A stretch of DNA of 64,000 nucleotides from Methanocrinis alkalitolerans (GTDB taxonomy: Archaea > Halobacteriota > Methanosarcinia > Methanotrichales > Methanotrichaceae). Below the pieces are notes generated by a model. The model made no database searches. It saw only the letters and a list, made by a program, of their open reading frames with translations, and was not told the DNA's origin. Location of the stretch: NCBI RefSeq assembly GCF_029167205.1, contig NZ_JARFPL010000012.1, positions 9,278-73,277 on the forward strand. Reading direction: 5' to 3'. Below are positions 8,508 through 17,422 of the stretch, one piece after another. Numbering within the stretch: position 1 is the first letter of the stretch; each line of letters begins with the position of its first letter. The position numbers and the translations under genes are program-made.

Positions 8508-11500
8508 GGCTGAAGCATCTGGTGGCGGTGGGGATCGCTTTATTTTGCGTCATGCTTGTGGTGCATGGAGACGAGATTACGTCAGGAGAATCAAGCAGCA
8601 TTGCCATTGTTCTTTTAATCGACAATTCAAAAAGCGTAAATGATTTGGATAAAGATGGTGAGCGTTTTGCTAAGGCGATGAGTTTTATAGGATTTCTGAA
8701 TAATAGTACACATGTTGTTGGTCTTGTGAGCACCTTGGGTAACAATCGTGGTGGCCTTGAATATATTTGCAAAGATCCAACGAGAAACTTCGACCTAATA
8801 AATAATACGTTGTTAGATATAAAAAGTGAATCCGAACGTTTTCCGAGGATGCAACAACATAAAATTACGAACATCAATGAATTCCTAATACGGGCGACTA
8901 TACTATTAGAGAATAATAAATTTAATTGTATGAATAATATAACGATATTTTTCTCAGATGGGGTCCCAAATGATGTTACTCCGAATGGTGGCTATAATAA
9001 CTCAACTCTGATTAATATAGAAGAAAAAACGTGGATCTATACCATTGGTATTGGAAACGATTCCACTGGTACAGGAATCCTCAAAGAGATCTCTTATTCC
9101 ACTCATAGTAAATTCTACCACTGGGTCGATATCGATCCTGTAACCATTCTAAGAGATATTAATAGCCGCATCAATAGCAACATTGCTTTCATAGATGTCA
9201 ACAAGACCACTCACCCCTCATCAGGATCTAACGGGACCGTGGTCAACTTCACGATCAACGTCACGAACACGGGTAACGCGACATTCGACCCGGTCATCGT
9301 GACCGATACTCTGCCAGAAGGACTTGATTACTTCAACTCGTCGGATAAATGCGAACTTTCGGGAGATAACGTCACATGGAACCTGGGTCAACTGGTTGAA
9401 TCAGAGTCCAGATTGGTCTACCTCGAAGCAAAGATCAACAGCTCAAAGTCCGGCAACCTGACGAATAACGTCACGGTTACCGGCGTGACGCTCTCTGATG
9501 ATAACGTTACAGCAAACTATTCAGATAACGTGACCGTCATCAACGCCTCGATCTCCGTCAACAAGACCGCTCACCCCTCATCAGGATCTAACGGGACCGT
9601 GGTCAACTTCACGATCAACGTCACGAACACGGGTAACGCGACATTGAACCCGGTGATGGTGACCGACTCTCTGCCCGAAGGGCTAGATTACGTCAACTCG
9701 ACGGGGCTCCTGGACACCTCCAGCAACAACGTCACCTGGAACTTGGGATCGTTGAGCAAACCTGAGCACAAATTGGTCTACCTCGAAGCCAGGATCAACA
9801 GGTCAGAGTCGGGCGTTCTGACCAACCTCGTATTGGTCGAGGGCAAGCCCAAGTCCGGTTACAACGTCACAGATGACAACTCAACAATCGTGACCGTCGT
9901 CGACGCCTCGATATCGGTGAACAAGACCTCTAACATTTCATCAGGATCTAACGGGACCGTGGTCAACTTCACGATCAACGTCACGAACACGGGTAACGCT
10001 ACATTGAACCCGGTCATACTGACCGACACTCTGCCGGAAGGCCTCGATTACGTCAGCTCGACGGATGAAGGTAACAACTCCAGCAACAACGTCACCTGGA
10101 ACCTGAGATCGTTGAACAAATCTGATCACAAATTGGTCTACCTCGAAGCCAAGATCAACAGGTCCGAGTCAAGCGTTCTGACCAACCTCGTATTGGTCGA
10201 GGGCAAGCCCGAGTCCGGTTACAACGTCACACATGACAGCTCAACAACCGTGACCGTCGTCGACGCCTCGATATCGGTGAACAAGACCTCTAAAATCTCA
10301 TCAGGATCATACGGCACCCTGGTCAACTTCACGATCAACGTCACGAACACGGGTAACGCGACATTCGACCCGGTCATCGTGACCGATACTCTGCCAGAAG
10401 GACTTGATTACTTCAACTCGTCGGATAAATGCGAACTTTCGGGAGATAAGGTCACATGGAACCTGAGTCAACTGGTTGAATCAGGGTTCAGAGTGATCTA
10501 CTTTGAAGCCAGGATCAACAGCTCAAAGTCCGGCAACCTGACGAATAACGTCACGGTTACCGGAGTGACGCTCTCTGATGATAACGTTACAGCAAACGAT
10601 TCAGATAACGTGACCGTCATCAACGCCTCGATCTCCGTCAACAAGACCGCTCACCCCTCATCAGGATCTAACGGGACCTTGGTCAACTTCACGATCAACG
10701 TAACGAACACGGGGAACGCGACATTCGACCCGGTGATGGTGACCGACTCTCTGCCCGAAGGGCTAGATTACGTCAACTCGACGGGGCTCCTGGACACCTC
10801 CAGCAACAACGTCACCTGGAATCTGGGGAAGCTGAAAGAATCCGAGTTTAGAGCGGTCTACCTCGAAGCCAGGATCAACAGGTCAGAGTCGGGCGTTCTG
10901 ACCAACCTCGTATTGGTCGAGGGCAAGCCTGAGTCGGGTTACAACGCTACAGATAATGACTCAGAAGATCTGTTAATGAATTACACATCCGTCGTCTTCG
11001 CCCTCGACACCTCCGGGAGCATGAGAAAGTATTACCTTCTGGCCCCGAACGAAGGCGCCGAGATCGTCTCTGGATGGGCCGGCTTCGGCAACGCCACCGT
11101 CTCGATCGTCAGCTGGGACCACAATAGCGAGATTATCTTCGGGCCCGCTCCCCTGGTGGGGAGCGAAGGCCGCCTAGCTGAGGTACTGGAGAGCCTCTCC
11201 GAGATCTGTATCGAGACGGATTTGACCATCTACGACCAGGGGCTCAAGGGCGCCCTCGCCGCGCTCCGCGATGAAGCTACTTTCTCTGACGGCTCTTCGA
11301 AGATAATAATCTTTCTTGCGGGGTATAGCGAGTTCAAGCCGGGAGCGAGGCTGGACGATTACATATCCGAGGCAGATCGTTCTGGAATCAGGATCTTCAC
11401 GATAGGCATGGGGATCAACGAGAGCCTAAACGCCTCAGAAAAGCAACACCATAACTTAACGAAGATATCTCATGGAACCAGAGGCGAATTCTACAGCATC

Positions 11501-11560
11501 ACAGCGTTCAGCCCCCAGGAACTTAAACTTGTCATGGAAGAGATAGCCCACAAGTTATAG
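8504..11560 (+). CDS. Exported VWA - five DUF11 repeats - VWA protein
   Basis: This 1018-residue protein starts inside the stop of the previous gene. It has a signal peptide (about 22 residues) and an N-terminal VWA domain (DNSKS; FSDG). Five 120-residue DUF11-type beta domains follow, each with an N-T-G-N-A-T core and a V-T-D-T/S-L-P-E-G-L-D-Y strand. A C-terminal VWA domain (LDTSGSM, Asp near 835) ends it. Each DUF11 unit holds about a dozen N-x-S/T sequons, so heavy N-glycosylation by AglB is plausible. The first ~700 bases are AT-richer than the repeats, suggesting a mosaic origin. A rod-like spacer with an adhesive head at each end is the simplest reading. No membrane anchor is seen. Confidence 0.8.
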   Translation: MRLKHLVAVGIALFCVMLVVHGDEITSGESSSIAIVLLIDNSKSVNDLDKDGERFAKAMSFIGFLNNSTHVVGLVSTLGNNRGGLEYICKDPTRNFDLINNTLLDIKSESERFPRMQQHKITNINEFLIRATILLENNKFNCMNNITIFFSDGVPNDVTPNGGYNNSTLINIEEKTWIYTIGIGNDSTGTGILKEISYSTHSKFYHWVDIDPVTILRDINSRINSNIAFIDVNKTTHPSSGSNGTVVNFTINVTNTGNATFDPVIVTDTLPEGLDYFNSSDKCELSGDNVTWNLGQLVESESRLVYLEAKINSSKSGNLTNNVTVTGVTLSDDNVTANYSDNVTVINASISVNKTAHPSSGSNGTVVNFTINVTNTGNATLNPVMVTDSLPEGLDYVNSTGLLDTSSNNVTWNLGSLSKPEHKLVYLEARINRSESGVLTNLVLVEGKPKSGYNVTDDNSTIVTVVDASISVNKTSNISSGSNGTVVNFTINVTNTGNATLNPVILTDTLPEGLDYVSSTDEGNNSSNNVTWNLRSLNKSDHKLVYLEAKINRSESSVLTNLVLVEGKPESGYNVTHDSSTTVTVVDASISVNKTSKISSGSYGTLVNFTINVTNTGNATFDPVIVTDTLPEGLDYFNSSDKCELSGDKVTWNLSQLVESGFRVIYFEARINSSKSGNLTNNVTVTGVTLSDDNVTANDSDNVTVINASISVNKTAHPSSGSNGTLVNFTINVTNTGNATFDPVMVTDSLPEGLDYVNSTGLLDTSSNNVTWNLGKLKESEFRAVYLEARINRSESGVLTNLVLVEGKPESGYNATDNDSEDLLMNYTSVVFALDTSGSMRKYYLLAPNEGAEIVSGWAGFGNATVSIVSWDHNSEIIFGPAPLVGSEGRLAEVLESLSEICIETDLTIYDQGLKGALAALRDEATFSDGSSKIIIFLAGYSEFKPGARLDDYISEADRSGIRIFTIGMGINESLNASEKQHHNLTKISHGTRGEFYSITAFSPQELKLVMEEIAHKL
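9200..10960 (+). repeat. 360-bp tandem array encoding the DUF11 domains
   Basis: Five units begin at 9200, 9560, 9920, 10280 and 10640, exactly 360 bases apart, each opening aacaagacc. Two unit types can be told apart. Units 1 and 4 share KCELSGD and GVTLSDDNVT; units 2, 3 and 5 share a Val-Leu-Val-Glu-Gly-Lys-Pro segment, giving an A-B-B-A-B order. Near-identity over long stretches points to recent recombination or gene conversion. Confidence 0.9.
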
Positions 11561-12110
11561 TGCCATCGGAGCTGCGGACATATGGATATCAGAATTTAAC
11601 TTATCGATGGATCTGTCCTCTCATCCGGCATTCCGCAGTAAGGCTATGCAAAATTAAGAATTTATTGCTTGCCAAAATGTGCATAAATTCAAACGTTTAA
11701 CTTAAATTTTGTTTAAAATAATTTTACTAGAATTTGTCAACACGATATTAACAATTCAGTATATTATAAAAATTTAATAATTATATTCTTAGTCTTTATG
11801 AAGCTGGCCTTATTTGATCTCTATACAGAGTCGATTGATATCTATTCTCAAAAAATCGATAGCAGGAAAATTAATGAGCGTTCAAACCGTTAATGCGAAA
11901 TGCCGGTCTCATCTTTCGGCAGATTTAATCGGTGATCGGCCGGATCTTCGTCGCCGGGATAGTTGTCGACGAGGAGAGATTGGGGGCGATAGACGGGTTC
12001 GGCCAAGATGATGGCGAGGAGGATACTGCGGTGCTGATGAAATAAGCACTCATTGTCTGAAGTCGTCCCCAGCGTCCGTCCCGGATCGCTCAAGTCCCAA
12101 AACCGTCGCC
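11561..12110. other. Gene-free stretch after the exported cluster
   Basis: The first part (about 11640-11800) is strongly AT-rich with several A/T runs. From about 11930 a GC-rich plus-strand stretch is open for roughly 36 codons (GRIFVAGIVVDEERLG near its start) and ends at a TAA near 12042, but it lacks a start codon and ribosome site. It may be the tail of a decayed gene. I see no RNA gene or array here. Confidence 0.4.
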
Positions 12111-12962
12111 TCACACCACTCCCCGATAGAACGCTAGCCGCCTCGCATACGGCCGGAAGAGCGCTAGCAGCCTCTCCTCCTCTTCGCCGGATAAGGGTTC
12201 AGCATCCCGCCCCGCATCGGAAAGGATGCGGACCTCATCGGGGGTCGAGCAGCCGGCGATGATGAGGGATACCTCCTGAGTTAAAGCGTACCGGAGGAGG
12301 AGGTCGGGGCCGATTCCGGCCTTGGGGTTGAGGTAGTGGGAGCCCCCCAGGACCTTCATCCCGATGACGGCTATGCCGCGCTCCTTCGCCGCCGCGATCG
12401 TCCCGTCGAGAAACCCGCCGATGACCCCCTCCAGGGGGTTCACCGGTATGAGGATGGAGTCGACGGGCCAGTTTTGAACAGCATAGTTGACGATGGCGGG
12501 GTCATGGTGGCCGCTGACCCCGATGAGCTTTGTTATTCCGACCTCCTTCGCATCGATGAAGGCCTCCAGGGCCCCGCCCGGCCCCTCGATCTCCCGGAGG
12601 TCCTGGCGGGTCCTGACGTCGTGGATCTGCCATAGGTCGAGGCCGTCGATGCCCAGGGTCTTGAGGGTCCGGTCCAGGTCGACCCGCGCGCCTCTGGCGG
12701 TCCGAGACGCCGACTTGCTCGTCTGGAATATCCGGTCCCGAAGCTCGGGGTGGGACCGCCAGAAGGTGCCGTAGTAGCCTTCGCTCCCTGAGTAGGCGGG
12801 GGCGGTGTCGAAGTAGCCGATCCCCTGGAGGGCGGCCTCTTCGATCACCTCCGCCGCCCTCGCCTCCTCGCCGAAGGTCCGAAGAATCCCCTCGCCCCCC
12901 AGCCCCACCACTGTCAAATCCAGGCCGCTCTTCCCAAAAGGACGGGTCCTGATCTCTGCCAT
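12111..12962 (-). CDS. Aldo/keto reductase family protein
   Basis: The start is taken at the ATG at 12962, which has an AGGAGGTGG ribosome site; a longer frame adds 21 unlikely residues. The 283-residue product has the family tetrad: Asp and Tyr in FDTAPAYSGSEGYYG (near residues 50-60), Lys in TSKSASR and His in QIHDVRT. These make a TIM-barrel NAD(P)H-dependent oxidoreductase. The C-terminal GCSTPDEVR segment fits cofactor binding. The substrate cannot be read from sequence. It lies on the same strand as a small monooxygenase-like gene and a nitroreductase, possibly one redox operon. Confidence 0.85.
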   Translation of the reverse strand: MAEIRTRPFGKSGLDLTVVGLGGEGILRTFGEEARAAEVIEEAALQGIGYFDTAPAYSGSEGYYGTFWRSHPELRDRIFQTSKSASRTARGARVDLDRTLKTLGIDGLDLWQIHDVRTRQDLREIEGPGGALEAFIDAKEVGITKLIGVSGHHDPAIVNYAVQNWPVDSILIPVNPLEGVIGGFLDGTIAAAKERGIAVIGMKVLGGSHYLNPKAGIGPDLLLRYALTQEVSLIIAGCSTPDEVRILSDAGRDAEPLSGEEEERLLALFRPYARRLAFYRGVV

Positions 12963-13097
12963 ATTCGCCACCTCCTCCCAACCATAAACCGCTTCTTTCA
13001 AGTCACTTCGGCCTCGCTGGGCCAACCCCGCCCCGCCTTCCTCCTCCGTCAGACGGTCTGGGGTTCTCTTTGGGCCCCGGGGCCTGCCCCGGACGGC

Positions 13098-13397
13098 TCA
13101 GCTCTCCTTCTCGCCCCTCACCATCACCTTTCCGGCGGTGATGTCGGCGGGGAGGGGGAAGTAGTTGGAGAGGTTCTCCTTAACCCACTCCGAGGCGATG
13201 TTGTTCGACTCCTCGGCCCCGCCCTCGGTCTCGAAGAAGTTTATGAAGGCGACGAGGCCGTCGCCGCAGTCCACCCCGTAGTACTTGACGAAGCCGGGGA
13301 TCTCCCGGACCTTCGGCAGAAACCTGTCCTCTACGAGCCTCATCACCTCGCCAACGTGCTCTTCGTCGGTCTTGTAGCGCCTTATGCTCAGATACAT
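13098..13397 (-). CDS. Small monooxygenase-like (ABM/dimeric alpha-beta barrel) protein
   Basis: The ATG at 13397 has GGAGGAA directly upstream; the longer TTG start overlaps that ribosome site and is rejected. The 99-residue product starts MYLSIRRYK and contains IPGFVKYYGVDCGDG and INFFETEGGAEESNNIASEWV. This layout is typical of the antibiotic-biosynthesis-monooxygenase-like ferredoxin fold, a cofactor-free dimer in known members. The specific reaction is unknown. It sits 126 bases downstream of the nitroreductase and 135 bases upstream of the aldo/keto reductase. Confidence 0.65.
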   Translation of the reverse strand: MYLSIRRYKTDEEHVGEVMRLVEDRFLPKVREIPGFVKYYGVDCGDGLVAFINFFETEGGAEESNNIASEWVKENLSNYFPLPADITAGKVMVRGEKES

Positions 13398-13523
13398 TTC
13401 TTCCTCCAACCAGGTTCATGGACCGCCTCTGATAATAACCTTATGCGAATATCCTGAATCAAGAGAGGTCGAAGCCTCATCCCCGACGTCTCTTTCTGAA
13501 GCAAATCCTCATCAGGGCTCTGG

Positions 13524-14555
13524 TCACCTCCCGGCGAGGACCATCTCCGCCGTCCTGCGGGGGGTGTGCTTCGCCGGGGGAGCGTACCCCATCCTGATGA
13601 GGATCTGGGGATATTCGACGCCGAGGATCTCGACCATCTTCCGGCGGAGCTCGTCGATCGCCACAGGCTGGCTGAAGAGGTCGAACCTGACCCCGAGCTT
13701 CGTCGCCGTAAGAAAGAGCCGCTCAAACCTCATCCCCGCCTCGACCCAGGTTCCTTTGTCCTCGGCGTCTGTGGAAAGGATCCCGACCGCCGGGGAGGCC
13801 TTCATCAGCCCCATCTCCTTCTTCGCCCTGGAAGATGAGGTGTCGAAGGTCCCGAAGATGAACTTGCCGAAGTAGGACTCAAAGTCCGAGTAGCCGAAGG
13901 CGTAGCCGGGAAGGCCGTCCCAGGCGTCCTCGTCGTTTCTCCTGATCCACCGGGCCAGGTCCTTTCGGAAGGCCTTGTTACCGAGCTGTATCCTGTGGGA
14001 CTCCCCCAGGACCTCGGCCATCGCCGCCCTCTCCGCCGGGTCGGTGAGGACGTCGAGGCGGAAGCCCCCGTCTCCGACGGCCTTTTTCATCGCCTCGATC
14101 TTATCGGCCTCGATGGGCCGGTCGTCGTAGGCGCCGCGGTTGGTGTGCCTCTCGGTGATCTCGTCGAAGAGGTATGGCGGAAACTGCGGCGCTGGAGCGG
14201 CCTCCTCCTCAAACTTGACGGTCGCTATCGTCTCGGCGTCGATCCCCTCTGGGAACCTCTCTACCCGGTAGCCCAGACCGAAGTGCTCGGCGGCGACGAG
14301 GAGGTTTGTGAGGGCGCAGCCGAGGCTCATGTACATCGTCCTGTTCGTCGGCTCGACGTCGGGGAGGGTCCGGCCGAAGTCGGCCTTTACGGTGACCTCG
14401 CTTCCGTCTACGGCGAGCTTCCAGGGCTGGTTGTTCGGCCCCGAGGGGGCCAGGACCGCGTAATTCAAAAGGAACTTCAGCTTCTCGTCCAACTCTTCCG
14501 ACGCGGGGTAATCCCCGGCGTCGAGGTTCCAGGCGATAAGGTTCTTCTCTGCCAT
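13524..14555 (-). CDS. Nitroreductase-fold protein (Acg-like)
   Basis: The 343-residue protein begins MAEKNLIAWNLDAGDYPASEE and has the flavoprotein signature LAPSGPNNQPWKL near residue 35. A later ERHTNRGAYDDRPIE region and the C-terminal RMGYAP are also typical of Acg-like nitroreductases, which are longer than the common ~200-residue type. FMN binding is likely from the family; the substrate is unknown. An AGAGGT site precedes the ATG. It is divergent from nurA across a 165-base gap and leads the minus-strand redox trio. Confidence 0.75.
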   Translation of the reverse strand: MAEKNLIAWNLDAGDYPASEELDEKLKFLLNYAVLAPSGPNNQPWKLAVDGSEVTVKADFGRTLPDVEPTNRTMYMSLGCALTNLLVAAEHFGLGYRVERFPEGIDAETIATVKFEEEAAPAPQFPPYLFDEITERHTNRGAYDDRPIEADKIEAMKKAVGDGGFRLDVLTDPAERAAMAEVLGESHRIQLGNKAFRKDLARWIRRNDEDAWDGLPGYAFGYSDFESYFGKFIFGTFDTSSSRAKKEMGLMKASPAVGILSTDAEDKGTWVEAGMRFERLFLTATKLGVRFDLFSQPVAIDELRRKMVEILGVEYPQILIRMGYAPPAKHTPRRTAEMVLAGR

Positions 14556-14688
14556 TGTAATCTACCTCTACAACCGCTATTTAGCATGAGACTTTTTGAG
14601 GCTTTTGGAATCGCTGTCTCTTTGTCAGGACGGGAAGACGGTCCAGCCAACATCCCCGGGTATTACTTGCTCGACACCCTCAAAATCG

Positions 14689-14697
14689 GTATATACA
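14689..14697 (+). promoter_or_regulatory. TATA box for a leaderless nurA transcript
   Basis: The box gtatataca is centred 28 bases before the ATG at 14721, the distance expected between an archaeal TATA box and a transcript start. An A-rich BRE-like caaaatcg is just upstream. No ribosome site precedes the ATG, so transcription probably starts at or next to the start codon. Confidence 0.6.
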
Positions 14698-14720
14698 TCG
14701 ACCGCCAACCAAAGTCCGAG

Positions 14721-15746
14721 ATGATCGAGAGGGAGAAGCTCGCCGAGGCCGCGCGGGCATTGATGGAGTACCTCGCCCCCGTCGACCCTGACGAGTTCGA
14801 GGCGGAGACGGGCATCCGCGAAAATGACTTTCGCGAGATCGTCCCCCAGGAGTTCGACGGCCGGATCTTCGCCATAGACGGGTCCAACGTCGTCGTCTTC
14901 GACCTTGGAGCCGTCAGCCTGAACAGGATCAGGGCTGGCTACGTCGTCTACCGCGGGACTGAGTGGGAGAAGACCTCCATCACCTGTGACGACCTCTTCG
15001 TCGCCGATCGGGAGAACTACCAGAGATCCTTCGACCGGTTTCGCCGGGGGATCTTCGGCATCGAGGAGCCCTTCCTGCTGAAGACGGCCGAGGAGATCGA
15101 CCGGATGCCGACCTTCTATCGGGACCTCCAGGAGCACGTCGCCCTCTTCGAGGCGGTCCTGGAGGCAGAAGGCGGCGACCTCGTCCTCTACGACGGGAGC
15201 TTCTCCCTCTGGAGGGAGCCCTACCACCGGGAGGTCTTCACCAGCATATTCGAACGGGCCGGGGAGAGGGGGGTGGACCTCCTCGCCATCAGCAAGTCCA
15301 GCCAGCTCTCCTGGGGCCGGGGGATAGCCAGGCCCCTCCTCAGGAGCGTCGATCGTCTCGGTTTCGCCGCCGTCCCCGGCAGCCCCTGGCTAGTCCAGCT
15401 CAGCGGCAGGAGGGCGATGAGAGAGGAGCCCTGGGGTGGCGAGACCTTCGGCGCCCGGCTCCACCCCGCCTCGACCCACGCCTTCAGGATCGACGCCCCC
15501 GGCCGGGCGGCAGAGTCGATAGACGAGATCCTCGGGCGGGTCGCCTTCTACTCCAGCTCCTCCGAGAGCCCCGGCTACCCCCACGCTCTCTTCAGGGCTC
15601 ATCAGGAGATGAAGATCCCGGTCCAGGAGCGAGACTTCACCCGACTATCCCTCTTCGAGGAGCTCCGGGGGCTAGGGTTTGCGGAAGGAGATATACGGGG
15701 AGCCCTCGACTATCACGAGATCCTCGATTCGATCAAGAGGAGATAG
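14721..15746 (+). CDS. nurA: NurA 5'-3' nuclease
   Basis: NurA partners the HerA translocase in resecting DNA ends for recombination. The 341-residue product has the family's FAIDGS motif near residue 50, whose Asp binds Mn2+. A second acidic site is at LYDGSFSLW, followed by LLAISKSSQL and the C-terminal strands. The frame stays open far upstream, but that is a shadow of the divergent nitroreductase. I chose 14721 because a TATA box lies 28 bases before it and homologues begin close to this point. The stop is one base before the herA ATG. Confidence 0.9.
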   Translation: MIEREKLAEAARALMEYLAPVDPDEFEAETGIRENDFREIVPQEFDGRIFAIDGSNVVVFDLGAVSLNRIRAGYVVYRGTEWEKTSITCDDLFVADRENYQRSFDRFRRGIFGIEEPFLLKTAEEIDRMPTFYRDLQEHVALFEAVLEAEGGDLVLYDGSFSLWREPYHREVFTSIFERAGERGVDLLAISKSSQLSWGRGIARPLLRSVDRLGFAAVPGSPWLVQLSGRRAMREEPWGGETFGARLHPASTHAFRIDAPGRAAESIDEILGRVAFYSSSSESPGYPHALFRAHQEMKIPVQERDFTRLSLFEELRGLGFAEGDIRGALDYHEILDSIKRR

Positions 15747-15747
15747 A

Positions 15748-17406
15748 ATGGCAAATTTATCTGATGAAAGATGGAAGGAGCCCCGGGGGCAGGAGAGCGC
15801 CCCCCCGGAGGGTCTCGCCAGAATCGGCAGAAAGCCCCAGACCATAACCATGGACGAAAGCTCTAACCCCTACTTCAGGATAATATCAAAAGACGTCCGG
15901 GAGTACCACTTCATAGTCCCGAGCGAGGAGTGGGTGGAGCTGGGAGAGATCGTATCGATCCACGATCGAAGGGCGGAGAGAGGCGCCACCTTCCTCGCCA
16001 GGATCACCGACCTGCGCCACGACTCCAACTACGACGGAAACTGGGACACGGTGATCCGGGGCGACGGCTTCTACGACTCCGACCATATATTCTGCCGGGT
16101 GGTGGCAGAGCCCCTCGGCTGCATAACCAAGGAGGATGGGGGAAGGGAGCGGTTTAGAAAGTCGAGGACGATCCCCGCCAAGTTCTCCCCCGTTACTAAG
16201 GCGGAGAAGGAGGAGCTGCGGTTCCTCGGAGAGGTGATGGGGGATATCGAGGTGGGAAGGCTCAGGAACGGGAGCCGGGACGTAAAGGAGATCCCCGTCG
16301 CCCTCCACAGCGACGCCATGGACCACCACATGGGGGTCTTTGCGACTACAGGCATGGGCAAATCGAACTTCATGAAGGTCTTCGCCGCCTCCTGCATGAA
16401 GATGGCCTCGGCCAAGAAGTCGAAGTTCGGCCTTCTCATCGTCGACCCCCACGGCGAGTACATCTTCGGAGCGGAGGGGACGAAGGGGCTCCTCCACCTC
16501 GACCGGTACAGAGACGGGATCGTCTGCTACTCCACCGATAAAAGGCACCTGAAAGACCCCCTCGTCTCAAACCTGACGGTGAAGAGAAACGAGATCCTCC
16601 CCGGAGATATAGAGGTCCTATACGACTGGACCCCCGCACAAAGGGAGGCGCTGGAGGCGGTATCAAGGGTCTTTTACGGGGACGGTTGGCTCGACGACCT
16701 CCTAACCCCCGAGGGGGGCGCTAAGATGATCGCCGAGGGGTTCCACGAGAAGACGGTTGGAAGGATAAGCAGGACGATCAGAACGATCCTGGACAAGAAC
16801 CGTTACATATCGGACCTCACCTCCAGCATCCCCGGCATCGTAAATAACCTCCTGGCAGGAAAGGTCGTCCTGGTGGACATCCCCACCCTCGGCGAGAGGA
16901 GCGAGCTCTTTCTTCTATCGATCTTATCTCGGTCGATCCTCGACCGGTACAAGAAGGAGAGCGCTGAGGGGCAGAGGGGAAAGAGGTGCCTCATCACCGT
17001 CGAGGAGGCGCAGCGGGTCCTGGGCGGCGGCGAAGGGAGCCTCGCCCGGTTCGAGTCGATCGCCCGGGAGGGGCGCAAGTTCGGCGTCGGCCTCTGCGCC
17101 ATAACTCAGCAGCCGAAGCTTATCGATAAGCAGCTCCTCTCCCAGTTCAACACCTTCGTCATCCTCGGCCTCGCCGACAGAAACGACAGGACGCGGCTCG
17201 AGGAGTCGGCGAAGCAGGATCTATCGTCTCTGGACGTCGAGATCCAGACCCTGGAGAAGGGGGAGGCGATCGTCAGCACCCTGAAGATCCCCTTCCCCGT
17301 CCCGGCGAGGGTCCACCTCTACGAGGAGTACCTGGACCGGCTCAACGGGGAGGGGTCGGCTGAGAAGAGGGAAGAGAGGAGGGGGTTTACCCCTCCCCCC
17401 GATTAG
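15748..17406 (+). CDS. herA: HerA hexameric DNA translocase/helicase
   Basis: The ATG at 15748 has GAGGAGAT in the end of nurA. The 552-residue protein has an N-terminal HAS-barrel region, then a Walker A (TTGMGKSN near residue 205) and Walker B (LLIVDPHGEY near 230). A sensor-like EEAQRVLGG segment and an AITQQPKLIDKQLLSQFNT finger near 450-470 follow, as in FtsK/HerA ATPases. HerA forms a ring that powers NurA. Gene order nurA-herA-mre11-rad50 is the classic archaeal end-resection operon. Only one base separates it from nurA and 16 from mre11. Confidence 0.93.
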   Translation: MANLSDERWKEPRGQESAPPEGLARIGRKPQTITMDESSNPYFRIISKDVREYHFIVPSEEWVELGEIVSIHDRRAERGATFLARITDLRHDSNYDGNWDTVIRGDGFYDSDHIFCRVVAEPLGCITKEDGGRERFRKSRTIPAKFSPVTKAEKEELRFLGEVMGDIEVGRLRNGSRDVKEIPVALHSDAMDHHMGVFATTGMGKSNFMKVFAASCMKMASAKKSKFGLLIVDPHGEYIFGAEGTKGLLHLDRYRDGIVCYSTDKRHLKDPLVSNLTVKRNEILPGDIEVLYDWTPAQREALEAVSRVFYGDGWLDDLLTPEGGAKMIAEGFHEKTVGRISRTIRTILDKNRYISDLTSSIPGIVNNLLAGKVVLVDIPTLGERSELFLLSILSRSILDRYKKESAEGQRGKRCLITVEEAQRVLGGGEGSLARFESIAREGRKFGVGLCAITQQPKLIDKQLLSQFNTFVILGLADRNDRTRLEESAKQDLSSLDVEIQTLEKGEAIVSTLKIPFPVPARVHLYEEYLDRLNGEGSAEKREERRGFTPPPD

Positions 17407-17422
17407 ATCCAGGAGATAGCTC

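Noticed and set aside
11930..12042. 36-codon open stretch ending in DTAVLMK
   Set aside because: No start codon, ribosome site or recognisable family; at most a decayed gene tail.
13995..14720. Long open frame running upstream of nurA, overlapping the nitroreductase antisense
   Set aside because: It is a GC-bias shadow of the opposite gene. The TATA box 28 bases before 14721 and the family start support the shorter nurA.
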